From: Oscillospiraceae bacterium | Lineage (GTDB): Bacteria; Bacillota; Clostridia; Oscillospirales; Oscillospiraceae | Reading direction: 5' to 3' | NCBI GenBank assembly: GCA_017409205.1 | Contig: JAFQTF010000031.1 | Span: 1-64,000 of the forward strand | DNA: 64,000 nt | Shown: piece by piece, positions 33,357-43,300 of the stretch | How the letters are laid out: each line of letters begins with the position of its first letter | Numbering within the stretch: the first letter of the stretch is position 1 | The notes under the pieces: generated by a model | Told to the model about the DNA's origin: nothing | Database searches by the model: none | What the model saw: the letters and a program-made list of their open reading frames with translations, nothing else | Program-made: the position numbers and the translations under genes

Positions 33357-34564
33357 TTTATCCCTCCTGCACAGAGTCCTGCCAGACGGCCGGAACTCCA
33401 TGCCCACTGTAAATTATAGCCGCCGCAGTCGCCGTCGATATCCAGCACTTCACCGCAGGCATATAGGCCGGGAACGATCCGGCTTTCCATGGTCCTGTCA
33501 TCAAATTCTTTTGTGAAAATACCGCCGGCAGTTACCTGAGCGCTGTCCATGCCCATAGGCTCTGTCAGACCGATTTCGAAGTTTTTCACCGCCCGGACTG
33601 CCTGCTGTATATCGTAATCTGTCAGTTCTGCCACCTTCCGGTTCTGGGAAATGCCGGCAGACTGGCTCAGCACCCGGCCAAGCCGGTTGTGGAGAATTCC
33701 GGTCAGCAGCTCAGAAGCAGACAGCGGGGTTTTTCTTCTTCGCTGCAGTTCTGAAGCCAATGCCTCCGCAGAGATCTCCGGCAGGAAATCCAGACGGCAG
33801 ACCCATTCTCCCTTTTCCTGACATACATCCCGGGAGATCTCAAATATCACCGGGCCGGATATGCCATATTCCGTAAACTGAAGTTCTCCGGCGCTTTCAC
33901 TGTGCAGCTGTCCATTGTGATATATGGCAGCATGGCAGTTGCAGCGGACGCCTTTCAACCCCTGCACACCACTCCAGCCGGATTTCAGCTGCACCAAAGT
34001 GGGCCGAAGCTTGGTGCATTTGTGGCCCATGCCCCGCAGAAATTTATAGCCGGACATGGTGCCGCCCAGCTTGGTTCCCGCAAGTCCACCGCAGGCAACG
34101 ATGAGCTTTTCACATTCCACCGTTTCCTCTTTGGACTCGATGCGGAAACCCGAAGCGGTTTTCTTCACCTTTTCCGCCTCATAGCCCAGCTTTACTGTAA
34201 TATTCTCCCGTTCCAGGGCAAACCGCAGCACATCCACCACAGAATTTGCCTGGTCGGAATAGGGATAGACCCGGCCGGAATCCTCCGCCACGGTAAAAAG
34301 GCCCAGAGAAGAGAACCAATCCAGTGTTTTTTCCGGTCCGAACGCGGAAATGGCGTATTCTGCAAAGGCGGCTTCATCGCCATGGTAACCGCCCTTGGCA
34401 GCATGCAGATTTGTCAAATTGCAGCGTCCGTTGCCGGTGGCGCCCAGCTTGCGCCCGACCCTGGCCTGTCGCTCCATAAGAACGACCTGCACCTCCGGGT
34501 TTTCTGCCGCCGCAATGGCAGCTGCCATACCGGAGGCTCCGCCGCCGATGATTCCAATAACCAT
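33353..34564 (-). CDS. BaiN/HI0933-family NAD(P)/FAD oxidoreductase
   Basis: 403 aa from ATG 34564 (AAAGGAAACGAT upstream). FAD loop IGIIGGGASGMAAAIAAAEN, then RVGRKLGATGNGRCNLTNL, the hallmark of the HI0933/BaiN/YhiN flavoprotein family, and VTAGGIFTKEF with GLYACGEVLDIDGDCGGYN at the end. Some relatives reduce bile-acid intermediates, others have no known substrate; the sequence alone does not decide. First of a two-flavoprotein operon. Confidence 0.9.
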   Translation of the reverse strand: MVIGIIGGGASGMAAAIAAAENPEVQVVLMERQARVGRKLGATGNGRCNLTNLHAAKGGYHGDEAAFAEYAISAFGPEKTLDWFSSLGLFTVAEDSGRVYPYSDQANSVVDVLRFALERENITVKLGYEAEKVKKTASGFRIESKEETVECEKLIVACGGLAGTKLGGTMSGYKFLRGMGHKCTKLRPTLVQLKSGWSGVQGLKGVRCNCHAAIYHNGQLHSESAGELQFTEYGISGPVIFEISRDVCQEKGEWVCRLDFLPEISAEALASELQRRRKTPLSASELLTGILHNRLGRVLSQSAGISQNRKVAELTDYDIQQAVRAVKNFEIGLTEPMGMDSAQVTAGGIFTKEFDDRTMESRIVPGLYACGEVLDIDGDCGGYNLQWAWSSGRLAGLCAGGIK

Positions 34565-34650
34565 ATCGTTTCCTTTCTGCGCAATGCGCATACTCAACCA
34601 TTATATTTGCCATTATACCGTAACGGAGAGGAATTCTCAAGAAAAACTTC

Positions 34651-34679
34651 TTTTCAGAAGTCAGAAGATATGCTATAAT
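34651..34679 (+). promoter_or_regulatory. Promoter of the small-ORF/ylmH/DUF896 operon
   Basis: TTTTCA, 17-bp spacer, TATAAT, 33 bases before the first start codon. Confidence 0.55.
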
Positions 34680-34711
34680 GATGGTATCATCAAAACAAGG
34701 AGATTTTATCG

Positions 34712-34831
34712 ATGTCTGGGTATGTTTATCTTGCCCTGATTCTGATTGCCGGATCGGTTGTGCTTGGATACCGTGCTTTCGCCGTTCAGAAGGCCGTGGA
34801 CGAAAAAATCTCTGAATCCGAGAAAGAGTAA
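34712..34831 (+). CDS. 39-aa single-span membrane protein
   Basis: MSGYVYLALILIAGSVVLGY is an N-terminal membrane helix, followed by a charged tail rich in Lys and Glu. RBS ACAAGGAGATTTTATCG. It ends two bases before the ylmH start, so both are on one transcript. No known family; small-protein calls of this kind are easily missed. Confidence 0.65.
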   Translation: MSGYVYLALILIAGSVVLGYRAFAVQKAVDEKISESEKE

Positions 34832-34833
34832 TC

Positions 34834-35619
34834 ATGGATCGCAGCAATATTGAAAAAATCGCCCATACTGTTGAAGACCGAATGCTTCTGGCAAAATTAT
34901 GGGACAAAATCAATGCCGGAATGCAAAAAAACATTCCGGCAAATACTTGCTTTCTCTCTCCCCGGGAACTGGAAATGGCAAGATTTCTTTTTGGAGAACC
35001 GGAAGGATTGTATGCTTTCGGCGGTTATGGGGATGCAGAACGGAAAATGCTGATCTATCTTCCTGAATATCTGGAGGAATCTTCGTTGTATGATGAAGAT
35101 TCTCCCTGTGTTTGCCTGCGCACCACCTTCTATCAGGGAGATTCCCCCAATCACCGGGATTTTCTGGGTGCATTGATGGGAGCCGGCATCGGCCGGGAAA
35201 CAGTGGGCGATATCTGCGTGGGCAAGGAGCATTGTGATTTCTTCGTAACACAGGAAATTGCACCCTATGTTCTCCAGAATTTTACTTCTGCCGGACGGAC
35301 GAAGCTGCACATTGAGCAAATTTCTTTGATGGAAGCAGATATTCCGGAACCGGAAGTGAAGGAAATCAGAGACACCATGGCGTCCCTTCGCCTGGACAGT
35401 GTGATTTCTTCCGGATTTCGGATCGGCAGAAGTATGGCTGCACAGCATGTCACCTCCGGCAAAGCTGCCATCGATGGGCTGCCCTGCGAAAAGCCGGACA
35501 AACCGGTTGCAGAAGGCTGTAAAATCTCCGTCCGGGGACTGGGCAAGATCAAATTGGCACAGGTCAACGGACGAACCAAAAAAGACAGAATTTCAGTGGT
35601 GATCCACCGCTATGTATAA
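34834..35619 (+). CDS. ylmH: YlmH-type S4 RNA-binding protein
   Basis: 261 aa. An N-terminal alpha/beta region carries CFLSPRELEMARFLF, then HRDFLGALMGAGIGRETVGDI. The C-terminal S4 domain is SLRLDSVISSGFRIGRSMAA with the RNA-facing GKAAIDG and KISVRGLGKIKL. YlmH binds ribosomes and is linked to rescue and quality control of stalled nascent chains, as well as to the divIVA region in Bacillus. It follows the 39-aa membrane protein by two bases and precedes DUF896. Confidence 0.92.
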   Translation: MDRSNIEKIAHTVEDRMLLAKLWDKINAGMQKNIPANTCFLSPRELEMARFLFGEPEGLYAFGGYGDAERKMLIYLPEYLEESSLYDEDSPCVCLRTTFYQGDSPNHRDFLGALMGAGIGRETVGDICVGKEHCDFFVTQEIAPYVLQNFTSAGRTKLHIEQISLMEADIPEPEVKEIRDTMASLRLDSVISSGFRIGRSMAAQHVTSGKAAIDGLPCEKPDKPVAEGCKISVRGLGKIKLAQVNGRTKKDRISVVIHRYV

Positions 35620-35633
35620 TGAGGTAATTTAGA

Positions 35634-35837
35634 ATGGATATGAACGCAGTTATCGCCAGAATCAATGAACTGGCCGCAAAAAACAAGGCCGAGGGCCTGA
35701 CCGAGGAAGAACTTGTCGAGCGTGACAAGCTGAGACGGATTTACATCGATTCCGTCAAGGGCAATCTCATCGGTCAGCTGGAAAATACCTATATCGTCCG
35801 GCCCGACGGAACCAAGGAAAAGGTAAAGCATAAGTAA
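35634..35837 (+). CDS. DUF896 (YnzC family) small protein
   Basis: 67 aa. NAVIARINELAAKNKAEGLT followed by EEELVERDKLRRIYIDSVKGN is the exact DUF896 pattern, forming a helical hairpin. RBS AATGAGGTAATTTAGA. Cytoplasmic, function unknown, a close neighbour of ylmH in one transcript, with a terminator right behind. Confidence 0.92.
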   Translation: MDMNAVIARINELAAKNKAEGLTEEELVERDKLRRIYIDSVKGNLIGQLENTYIVRPDGTKEKVKHK

Positions 35838-35840
35838 GAT

Positions 35841-35873
35841 TCAGCGCACCGCAAGGTGCGCTGATTTTCTTCT
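35841..35873 (+). terminator. Terminator after DUF896
   Basis: 10-bp stem TCAGCGCACC/GGTGCGCTGA, loop GCAA, followed by TTTTCTTCTT. Confidence 0.88.
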
Positions 35874-35931
35874 TCCCATTGTGCTGAATATCTGCTATAA
35901 TAGATAAAATTTGACTTTTGGAGGTAGAATC

Positions 35932-37884
35932 ATGTCTTTTCTGCCCATTACAAAACAGGAGATGCTGGACCGGGGCTGGCAGCAGTGCGACTTTGTCTAT
36001 GTCATCGGTGATGCTTATGTAGACCACCATTCCTTTGGTCACGCCATCATCAGCCGGGTGCTGGAAAGCCGCGGCTACTCTGTGGGCATCATCTCCCAGC
36101 CGGACTGGAAAAATCCCAAATCCATCGACGTCTTTGGCCGCCCCCGGCTGGGTTTTCTGGTGTCCGGCGGCAATATGGACTCCATGGTGAATCACTACTC
36201 CGTCACCAAGCATAAAAGAAAAACCGATGCCTTTACCCCCGGCGGTGTCATGGGCAAACGACCGGACTATGCAACCATCGTCTACTGCAATCTGATCCGC
36301 CAGACCTACAAGGATGTACCCATCCTCATCGGCGGTATTGAAGCAAGCCTTCGCCGTCTGGGTCACTACGATTACTGGTCCGAGAGCATGAAGCGCTCTA
36401 TTCTGCTGGACTCTCAGGCAGATATCCTGATGTACGGTATGGGCGAAAAGAGCATTGTGGAACTGGCGGACGCACTGAATTCCGGTATGGATGCCCGGGA
36501 TATCACCTATGTGGACGGCACCGTATTCCGGGCCACGGAGCTGGATGAAAGCCTGCCCACCATCGTTCTGCCCTCTTTCGAGGAAGTCAAGGCAAATAAG
36601 CGTAAATACGCCGAATCCTTCAAGATCCAGTACGGCAACTGCGATCCCTTCACCGCCAAGCGGCTGGCAGAGCCCTACGGTAAGGAATATGTGGTGCAGA
36701 ATCCGCCCCAGAAGCCCCTGACCACCGAAGAAATGGATGCAGTCTACGAGCTGCCCTATGAGCGCACCTGGCACCCCAGCTATGCAAAAGCAGGTGGTGT
36801 TCCTGCCATCGAGGAAGTAAAGTTCAGTCTGGTCTCCAACCGGGGCTGCTTCGGTGCCTGCTCCTTCTGTGCCCTGACCTTCCATCAGGGACGGATCATT
36901 CAGACAAGATCCCATGAATCCATCCTGCGGGAAGCGGAGATCATGGTAAAGGACAAGGATTTCAAGGGCTATATTCACGATGTGGGCGGCCCCACTGCCA
37001 ATTTCCGCCACCCCGCCTGCGAAAAGCAGCTGACCAAGGGTGCCTGCGGTGGGCGGCAGTGCCTGTATCCCACCCCCTGCAAAAACATGAAGGCTGACCA
37101 CTCGGACTATGTTTCCCTGCTGCGGAAGCTCCGGAAAATCCCCGGTGTGAAGAAGGTCTTCGTCCGCAGCGGCATCCGGTTTGACTACCTGCTGGCAGAC
37201 AAAAAGGACACCTTCTTTAAAGAACTGGTGCAGTTCCACATTTCCGGCCAGCTGAAGGTGGCCCCGGAGCATGTGTCCGATGCTGTGCTTGCACGGATGG
37301 GAAAGCCGAAAAATGAAGTCTACAACCGGTTTGTGGATAAATACTTCGCCCTGAATAAGCAGTACGGGATGAATCAGTACCTTGTTCCCTACCTGATGTC
37401 CAGCCATCCCGGCTCCACCCTGAAGGAGGCCATTGAGCTTGCCGAGTACATCCGGGAAATGGGCTACAACCCGGAACAGGTGCAGGACTTCTACCCCACC
37501 CCCTCTACCCTGTCCACCGTCATGTATTACACCGGGCTGGATCCCCGGACCATGGATAAAGTATATGTTCCCACGGACCCCCATGAAAAAGCCATGCAGC
37601 GGGCATTGATCCAATACCGGAACCCCAAGAACTATTATCTTGTCCGGGAAGCCCTGATCGCTGCCCACCGGGAGGATCTCATCGGTTCCGGCCCCAAGTG
37701 CCTGATCCGGGCAGTCCCGCCCAAAGCCGGTGGTTATACTGCGCCCCCACCCAAGGCACCGGCCAAGGGTAAACCTACACCCAAGGCAGCTGCAAAACCG
37801 GCGGCAAAGAAGCCAGCCCCCAAGGCACCACCCAAAAAGCTCAGTGCAAAATCTGCTGGGAAACCGGGTAGCAAGCTGAAATAA
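35932..37884 (+). CDS. YgiQ-type radical SAM protein with Lys/Pro/Ala-rich tail
   Basis: 650 aa from ATG 35932 (TTGGAGGTAGAATC upstream). N-terminal YgiQ domain with [10 protein letters not shown] and [12 protein letters not shown]. The radical SAM cluster is [16 protein letters not shown] (Cys-x3-Cys-x2-Cys). The long middle region [12 protein letters not shown] and QVQDFYPTP completes the UPF0313 pattern. The last 45 residues are a low-complexity chain of Lys, Pro and Ala, probably an RNA- or acid-binding extension. The substrate of YgiQ enzymes is unknown. Single gene. Confidence 0.93.
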   Translation: MSFLPITKQEMLDRGWQQCDFVYVIGDAYVDHHSFGHAIISRVLESRGYSVGIISQPDWKNPKSIDVFGRPRLGFLVSGGNMDSMVNHYSVTKHKRKTDAFTPGGVMGKRPDYATIVYCNLIRQTYKDVPILIGGIEASLRRLGHYDYWSESMKRSILLDSQADILMYGMGEKSIVELADALNSGMDARDITYVDGTVFRATELDESLPTIVLPSFEEVKANKRKYAESFKIQYGNCDPFTAKRLAEPYGKEYVVQNPPQKPLTTEEMDAVYELPYERTWHPSYAKAGGVPAIEEVKFSLVSNRGCFGACSFCALTFHQGRIIQTRSHESILREAEIMVKDKDFKGYIHDVGGPTANFRHPACEKQLTKGACGGRQCLYPTPCKNMKADHSDYVSLLRKLRKIPGVKKVFVRSGIRFDYLLADKKDTFFKELVQFHISGQLKVAPEHVSDAVLARMGKPKNEVYNRFVDKYFALNKQYGMNQYLVPYLMSSHPGSTLKEAIELAEYIREMGYNPEQVQDFYPTPSTLSTVMYYTGLDPRTMDKVYVPTDPHEKAMQRALIQYRNPKNYYLVREALIAAHREDLIGSGPKCLIRAVPPKAGGYTAPPPKAPAKGKPTPKAAAKPAAKKPAPKAPPKKLSAKSAGKPGSKLK

Positions 37885-37900
37885 TCCTTCGCAACACAAA

Positions 37901-37937
37901 GTTGCGCCATAGTTGGTGGTGCAACTGGCCTGTTTTT
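37901..37937 (+). terminator. Possible terminator after YgiQ
   Basis: 9-bp stem GTTGCGCCA/TGGTGCAAC (one G-U), followed after 6 bases by GTTTTTG. Confidence 0.45.
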
Positions 37938-37961
37938 GATACCATAAAGGCATCAAAAACA
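37931..37961. promoter_or_regulatory. 10-bp dyad ahead of the membrane XRE gene
   Basis: TGTTTTTGAT (37931-37940) and ATCAAAAACA (37952-37961), ending 17 bases before the start codon and next to the RBS. A candidate autoregulatory operator for the HTH protein that follows. Confidence 0.5.
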
Positions 37962-37978
37962 GAAAGGAGACCAATACC

Positions 37979-38332
37979 ATGGTTCAAATCGTCCCCATTG
38001 CAACGATCGTTGTTCTCATCAATCTGCTGATCTGGGGTGGAATCATTTACTGTTTCATCCTGCTGATGAAAGCGCTGCGGAAGTATCTGAAATCAGAACC
38101 CATCCGGAAGGAAAATGCCGCCGTCCGCCGCTCTCTGGGAGAAACTCTGAAGGCTCACCGCATCCGTTGCAAAATGACTCAGGAATTCGTGGCAGAGCAT
38201 TTGGGAGTCAGCCGTCAGGCCGTCAGCAAATGGGAGAACGGCACTTCCGATCCATCCACATCCAACCTTCTGGCGCTGGCAAAGCTCTATGGCATCAGTG
38301 CCGAAGAACTGCTGAAAGAGGTACAAGTATGA
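37979..38332 (+). CDS. Membrane-anchored XRE helix-turn-helix regulator
   Basis: 117 aa, RBS AGAAAGGAGACCAATACC. Residues 7-32 are one hydrophobic helix (IATIVVLINLLIWGGIIYCF). After a charged linker come residues 52-112, a Cro/C1-type HTH (MTQEFVAEHLGVSRQAVSKW then ENGTSDPS). The N-terminal anchor with a C-terminal HTH is the reverse of the usual layout in this window (see 63408). Its stop overlaps the nitroreductase start by 4 bases, so the pair is translationally coupled. Confidence 0.85.
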   Translation: MVQIVPIATIVVLINLLIWGGIIYCFILLMKALRKYLKSEPIRKENAAVRRSLGETLKAHRIRCKMTQEFVAEHLGVSRQAVSKWENGTSDPSTSNLLALAKLYGISAEELLKEVQV

Positions 38333-38862
38333 ATACACTGGAAGCCATGGCCGCCCGGTACAGCTATCGGGGCACCTATCAGAATACTCCTGTTCCCCGG
38401 GAGCATCTTATGAAGATTATGGAAGCAGGCTGTGCTGCACCCTCCGGCTGTAATCTGCAGACCACTTCCTTCATTGCCGTGGATGATCCGGAAACCCTCG
38501 CCCGACTTCACGCCCTGCTGCGCAAGCCTGTGGGGATCACTGCCCCCGCCATGATCTGCGTTCTGAGTCAAAAACTTCCCTCCTACCATGGCCGGTACTA
38601 CCATGTACAGGATTACGGTGCCGCCATTGAAAACATCCTGCTGGCCATCACCGATCTCGGCTATGCCAGCTGCTGGGTAGAGGGCTATGTTACCGATGAG
38701 CACGCAATCGGACGAAAAATGGCCGATATTCTGCATGTTCCCGAGGAATACGATCTGGTGGCCTATCTGCCGGTGGGAATTCCCGCAGAGGAGGGCCCCC
38801 GGGTGAAAAAGAAACCTCTGACTGACCGTGCCTGGTTCAACGCTTTCAGGAAAACACAATAA
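38329..38862 (+). CDS. Nitroreductase family flavoprotein
   Basis: 177 aa, ATG 38329 inside the stop of the HTH gene. RYSYRGTYQNTPVPREHLMKI and AAPSGCNLQTTSF are the FMN-binding start of the family, and GAAIENILLAITDLGYASCW its central block. The end VAYLPVGIPAEE is also typical. NAD(P)H-dependent reduction of nitro or quinone compounds is the family activity; the substrate is open. Short for the family (usual 170-220 aa) but complete. Confidence 0.9.
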   Translation: MNTLEAMAARYSYRGTYQNTPVPREHLMKIMEAGCAAPSGCNLQTTSFIAVDDPETLARLHALLRKPVGITAPAMICVLSQKLPSYHGRYYHVQDYGAAIENILLAITDLGYASCWVEGYVTDEHAIGRKMADILHVPEEYDLVAYLPVGIPAEEGPRVKKKPLTDRAWFNAFRKTQ

Positions 38863-38866
38863 CAAA

Positions 38867-38898
38867 AAACGCCTGATGGAAAACCATCAGGCGTTTCT
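38867..38898. terminator. Bidirectional terminator, nitroreductase and folA
   Basis: 13-bp perfect stem AAACGCCTGATGG/CCATCAGGCGTTT with loop AAAA and T/A runs on both sides, between two convergent stop codons. Confidence 0.9.
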
Positions 38899-39378
38899 TT
38901 ATCTGCGCTTGTAAAGCAGCATTTCGTAGGCAATTCCGTCTTCCTCACCGGATTGGAGCATCTCAGCCAGATACCAGTTTTCATCCTCATCCAAATTCGG
39001 GAAGAAGGTATCGCTGCCGGGGTTACAGCGGACTTTCGTGATGTAGGCAGCCTCGCAGTACGGCAGCATTTGCTTGTAGATACTGCCGCCACCGATGGCG
39101 AAGCACTTTTCGGCGGTTTTTGCCAGCTCCACTGCTTCCTCCGGACTGTGGCAGACCGTAAAGCCGGGAATGTCTTCATCGCCTCTGGTCAGGGCAATGT
39201 TCACCCGTCCGGGCAGAGGCTTCTGTCCCGGAAAATCGGCAATGGTTCGCCGGCCCACGATGACCATAGCTCCCCGGGTAGTCTCCCGGAAGAACTTCCG
39301 GTCCGCAGACAGGGCAACAGGCTGAGTGCCGTCCCGGCCAATGCCCCAGTCTTCATATACTGCAACAATTACATTCAT
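38899..39378 (-). CDS. folA: Dihydrofolate reductase
   Basis: 159 aa, ATG 39378 with TTGAGG upstream inside the end of thyA. VAVYEDWGIGRDGTQPV, DRKFFRETTRGAMVIVGRRT and CFAIGGGSIYKQML are the substrate and NADPH sites. The usual acidic active-site residue after the first strands is present as Asp25-region SADRKFF. Regenerates tetrahydrofolate used up by ThyA, the gene before it. Confidence 0.93.
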   Translation of the reverse strand: MNVIVAVYEDWGIGRDGTQPVALSADRKFFRETTRGAMVIVGRRTIADFPGQKPLPGRVNIALTRGDEDIPGFTVCHSPEEAVELAKTAEKCFAIGGGSIYKQMLPYCEAAYITKVRCNPGSDTFFPNLDEDENWYLAEMLQSGEEDGIAYEMLLYKRR

Positions 39379-39386
39379 GCTGTACC

Positions 39387-40217
39387 TCAAATAGCCATCG
39401 GGATCTTGAAATCAAAGGGATGGAACTGGTAGTTTTCCATCTTGAAGGAATTCTTGGTGAAATCGTAGAAATTGTCGATGGACTTGTCCATGATGAACTT
39501 GGGGGCATCAAAACCCTCCAGTTCCAGCATGGCTTTCACGGCGGGGATATGCCGGTCATAGATATGGCAGTCGGCAATGACATGGACGAATTCGCCCACC
39601 TCCAGACCGGAGATCTGGGCCATCATGTGGGTCAGCACTGCATACTGCACCACATTCCAGTTGTTGGCAGTCAGCATATCCTGAGAACGCTGGTTCAGGA
39701 TGGCGTTCAGCTTGTTGCCGGTGACATTGAAGGTCATGGAGTAGGCGCAGGGATAGAGATTCATCTCATGGAGATCTTCAAAATTATAGATATTGGTCAG
39801 GATCCGGCGGGAGGCGGGATTGTGCTTCAGGTCGTAAATGACCCGGTCCACCTGGTCAAACATACCTTCCTTATACTGGTGCTTGATGCCCAGCTGATAG
39901 CCGTAGGCCTTGCCGATGGTACCGTCCGCACCTGCCCATTCGTCCCAGACATGGCTGCCCAGCTCTGAAATCTTATTGGACTTCTTCTGCCAGATCCAAA
40001 GCAGCTCGTCAACAGCGCTCTTCCAATAGGTCCGGCGCAGGGTCATAATGGGGAATTCCTCTGCAAGATCATAACGGTTCACCACGCCGAAGGTCTTCAG
40101 CGTATGTGCAGGCGTACCATCCTCCCAACGGGGACGGACATTCAGCCCCTCATCGGAATAGCCCTCCTCCAGAATTTTTCGGCATGTGGCTTTGTACAGT
40201 TCATCAGCTCTGCTCAT
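39387..40217 (-). CDS. thyA: Thymidylate synthase
   Basis: 276 aa, ATG 40217 chosen for CGAAGGAGAACGAACT. Catalytic Cys in MNLYPCAYSMTFNVTGNKL, arginines in NPASRRILTNIYN, and NQRSQDMLTANNWNVVQYAV with HVIADCHIYDRH. Converts dUMP to dTMP with methylene-tetrahydrofolate. The sequence around the catalytic Cys (LYPCAYS in place of the common LPPCH) marks it as the divergent clostridial branch of ThyA. Operon with folA. Confidence 0.93.
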   Translation of the reverse strand: MSRADELYKATCRKILEEGYSDEGLNVRPRWEDGTPAHTLKTFGVVNRYDLAEEFPIMTLRRTYWKSAVDELLWIWQKKSNKISELGSHVWDEWAGADGTIGKAYGYQLGIKHQYKEGMFDQVDRVIYDLKHNPASRRILTNIYNFEDLHEMNLYPCAYSMTFNVTGNKLNAILNQRSQDMLTANNWNVVQYAVLTHMMAQISGLEVGEFVHVIADCHIYDRHIPAVKAMLELEGFDAPKFIMDKSIDNFYDFTKNSFKMENYQFHPFDFKIPMAI

Positions 40218-40300
40218 AGTTCGTTCTCCTTCGCACATTTTTCGCTATCATATCACACGAATCCATAATCCGCAACAAAAAGTTGCCGTAAAATGGGGCA

Positions 40301-40326
40301 CACCCCCGTGGATATCCACGGGGGTG
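40301..40326. repeat. 26-bp perfect palindrome between thyA and the SH3 gene
   Basis: CACCCCCGTGGAT then its exact complement, centred on GATATC. It lies 33 bases past the stop of the SH3b-repeat gene. Without a T run on either strand it is an unusual terminator, but it is the only hairpin available for this gene. Confidence 0.75.
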
Positions 40327-40358
40327 GCTGTGTTATAAGAAGTCCTGTTGTTCAGGAA

Positions 40359-43300
40359 TTAGTAGCTGATGTGACCGGTAACCATGATGTAGCCGCCATT
40401 CACAGCGGAGTTGGCATTGCCGGTGACCTTGCCCCACAGGTTGCCGTCGCCGTCGAAGCTCAGTTCGCACAGCTTAACGCTGGAGCTGATCGTACCCAGA
40501 ACATTGCTGTCCTCGGTCTCATCATCCGTAATGACCTTGGACTCACGGACATTCATCTCACCGCTGAAGGTGCCGTCCAGAGTGTAGTTGACCTTGCTCA
40601 TATCGATCCAGCCTTCCACACCGTTGGCAGTCAGCTTGCCCCAAACAGTACGGGCTTCGATCTTGATATCGCCGACGTAGACGGTAACACCGGACTGCAG
40701 CTTGAAGACGACCTTGCTGCCGTTGACCACATTGACTGCGTCAACTGCGGTCATGGTAGTGCCCTGAGTCTTATTGGTACCGAAGGAATCGGTGCTGGAT
40801 CTGTAGACGGGGATCACTTCGCTCTCGGTGCTGCTGATGCGGCCCATGGGGATCCAGCCGTTGGCGGAATCGACCCAGCCGTAAACAGTTTCACCGTTCA
40901 CAGTCAGCTTGGTGATGGTCAGAGGTGTGTTGATGTTCAGGTTAGCCTTCACAGCGCTGGTGGTATCGGGGTTAGCGAAGACGGGCTGCTCATCGGTGTT
41001 GACAAAGCCAACAACAGAGTAGTTCACGTATGCCATGTTGACCCAGCCTGCGGTTGCATACTGATCGATACGGCCCCACAGCTCTGCACCATTGTTCTTC
41101 AGAGCCAGGATCTTGATGACCTCGTCCTGCTTGACGGTGCCGACCTTGTGGCTGTCAGCATCAGCATCATTGCGGACATTCAGAGGATTGGCAATAACCT
41201 TGCCGGAGATGGTGTACAGAACTTCGTTGTCGCGGTTAATGGTCTCTTCGGGGACCTCGGGAGTAGTAGCCTCGGTGGAGGGCTCGGTTGCATCCAGGAT
41301 GGTTCCGGGAGGCAGCTCACTGTCCAGCAGGACGTAGTCCATGCAGATCCAGCCCTGAGCCACGCGGCCCCACAGCTGGCCATTGTAATCCTTGGTCTCA
41401 AAGACTTCCACGCGGGTACCCACGTTGATCTTGTTCACCAGAGCATTGCCGGTACCGGGGGCGGACCGGACATTGACAGCGGCGAAGCAGCGGGCAATGG
41501 TACCCATAACGCCCTTACCGGTGGTGCTGGTGGATTCCACGCTGATGTAGCTCATGCAGATCCAGCCGGAACCATTGGAGTAGTTGATGCGGCCCCAGAT
41601 CATGCCGTCGGCAGTAGCCTGCTCGTAAACGGTAACTCTGGTACCCTTGCTCAGTGCGCCGATCTTGCCGTAGCCCAGACCTGCGCCGGAACGGACGTTC
41701 AGATCGATATTGCTGTTGACAACGCCGGTGGCGGAGATGGTGTTGCTGTTAGTGCCGCCGATCAGGCCGCCCTCAGTGGTGCCTGCGGAGCCGGAGGCCA
41801 TTTCCACATAGTACATGCAGACCCAGCCCTCGTTTGCGCCGTTGTTCCAGGTGATTCTTGCCCAGGGAGCGTTATCCTTGGTAACCTTTTCGTAAACCTG
41901 AACAGCAGTGCCGTTGTTCAGCTTGGTGATCTGTGCGTTGTAAACACCGGCTGCCTCACGGATATTGACGGACAGGCAGTTGGCGATGACGGCGTTGGCG
42001 CCGTTTGCGTTGGAGGTGCCGGCAGAGGAACCGCCGGTGGTGCCATTGACAGAGGTAACAGTCTTCAGATCAACATAAGCCAGGTTGATCCAGCCGGAAG
42101 TACCCATGTGGGAGATACGGCCCCAGATACGGGAACCGGTGGTGGTCTCTTCGGTGTTCTTCTCCAGAATGGTGACAACGTCGCCCTTCTTCAGAGTGCC
42201 GACCTTGGCTGCATTGCTGTTGTAGTTCTGCAGAACATCCAGAGTTGCGGCAGTAACGGTAGCCTGGGTGGTAGTGGTGGAAGTCGTGTTGCCAGAACCG
42301 GTTTCAGGCTGTGCAACCTGCGTCAGGTTGACATAAGACAGGCAGACCCAGCGATCCTCGCCGATGCGGCCCCACTTCATGTTGCGGGAAGTAGTGACTT
42401 CATAGACATTGATCTTGCTGCCGTTGGGCAGGGAACCCACCTTGGCTGCATAGATGTCAGCGCTCTTACGAACATTCAGGTTGATGTTGCTGGTAACAAC
42501 ACCGGTATACAGGACATTGCTGTTGTCGCTGCCAGTGCTGCCGGCAGGAGCGCTGTCCAGCTGCACATAGTGCATGTAGACCCAGCCCTGGGTGTAGCCA
42601 TCAGAGGGAGTGCCCCACTTGACCAGACCCCACTGTGCAGTGCCGACCATGGTGGTCTCCAGAACGGTGACCTTGGTTCCGCGCTTCAGGGAAGTGATTC
42701 TGTTGGTAGTGGTGATACCTGCGGTGCTGCGGATGTTGACTTCATCAGCGTTGGTGATCTTACCGGTCTGACCGGCAGCCTCACCGGACTCGCCCAGAGT
42801 CTCTTCCACATCGGTGTAAGCCAGGTTGATCCAGCCGGAGACAACGTTGCCGCCTTCTTCCGTCACATTGATGACCTTGCCCCACTTCTTGTTGCCGGTA
42901 TTGGTGGCTTCCACCTTGATCTCATAGATCTTGACGGAAGTGCCGGCCTTCAGCTTACCAACGATCTCGCTGTCACCGGTTGCACCGGCACGGATGTTCA
43001 GAGTGCTTGCAGTGACTGTTGCAGATGCGATGGGCTTGGCATTCTCCGCATTGGCATCGCTGAGCTTGCCCAGGCAGACCCAGCCGGTAATAGCCTTGCC
43101 GCTGGTGTTGGTGCCGGTGCCGTAGATCCACTTTTCGCCGCTGACCATGGATTCTGCGCTGACCTTGAAGTTGGTATCATTCTTCAGGGTGCCGATGATA
43201 TCATCCAGCTGGCCGTCATAGACATTCAGGTTCGTCAGAGTCTTGGTGTTGATGGTGTAGGAAGCAGCAATGTTCTTGTTGTCCTCACCCTGCTTGGCAA

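Noticed and set aside
35767..37980. 737-codon frame opposite the YgiQ gene
   Set aside because: The plus strand encodes a complete radical SAM protein with the CxxxCxxC motif; the antisense frame has no family features.
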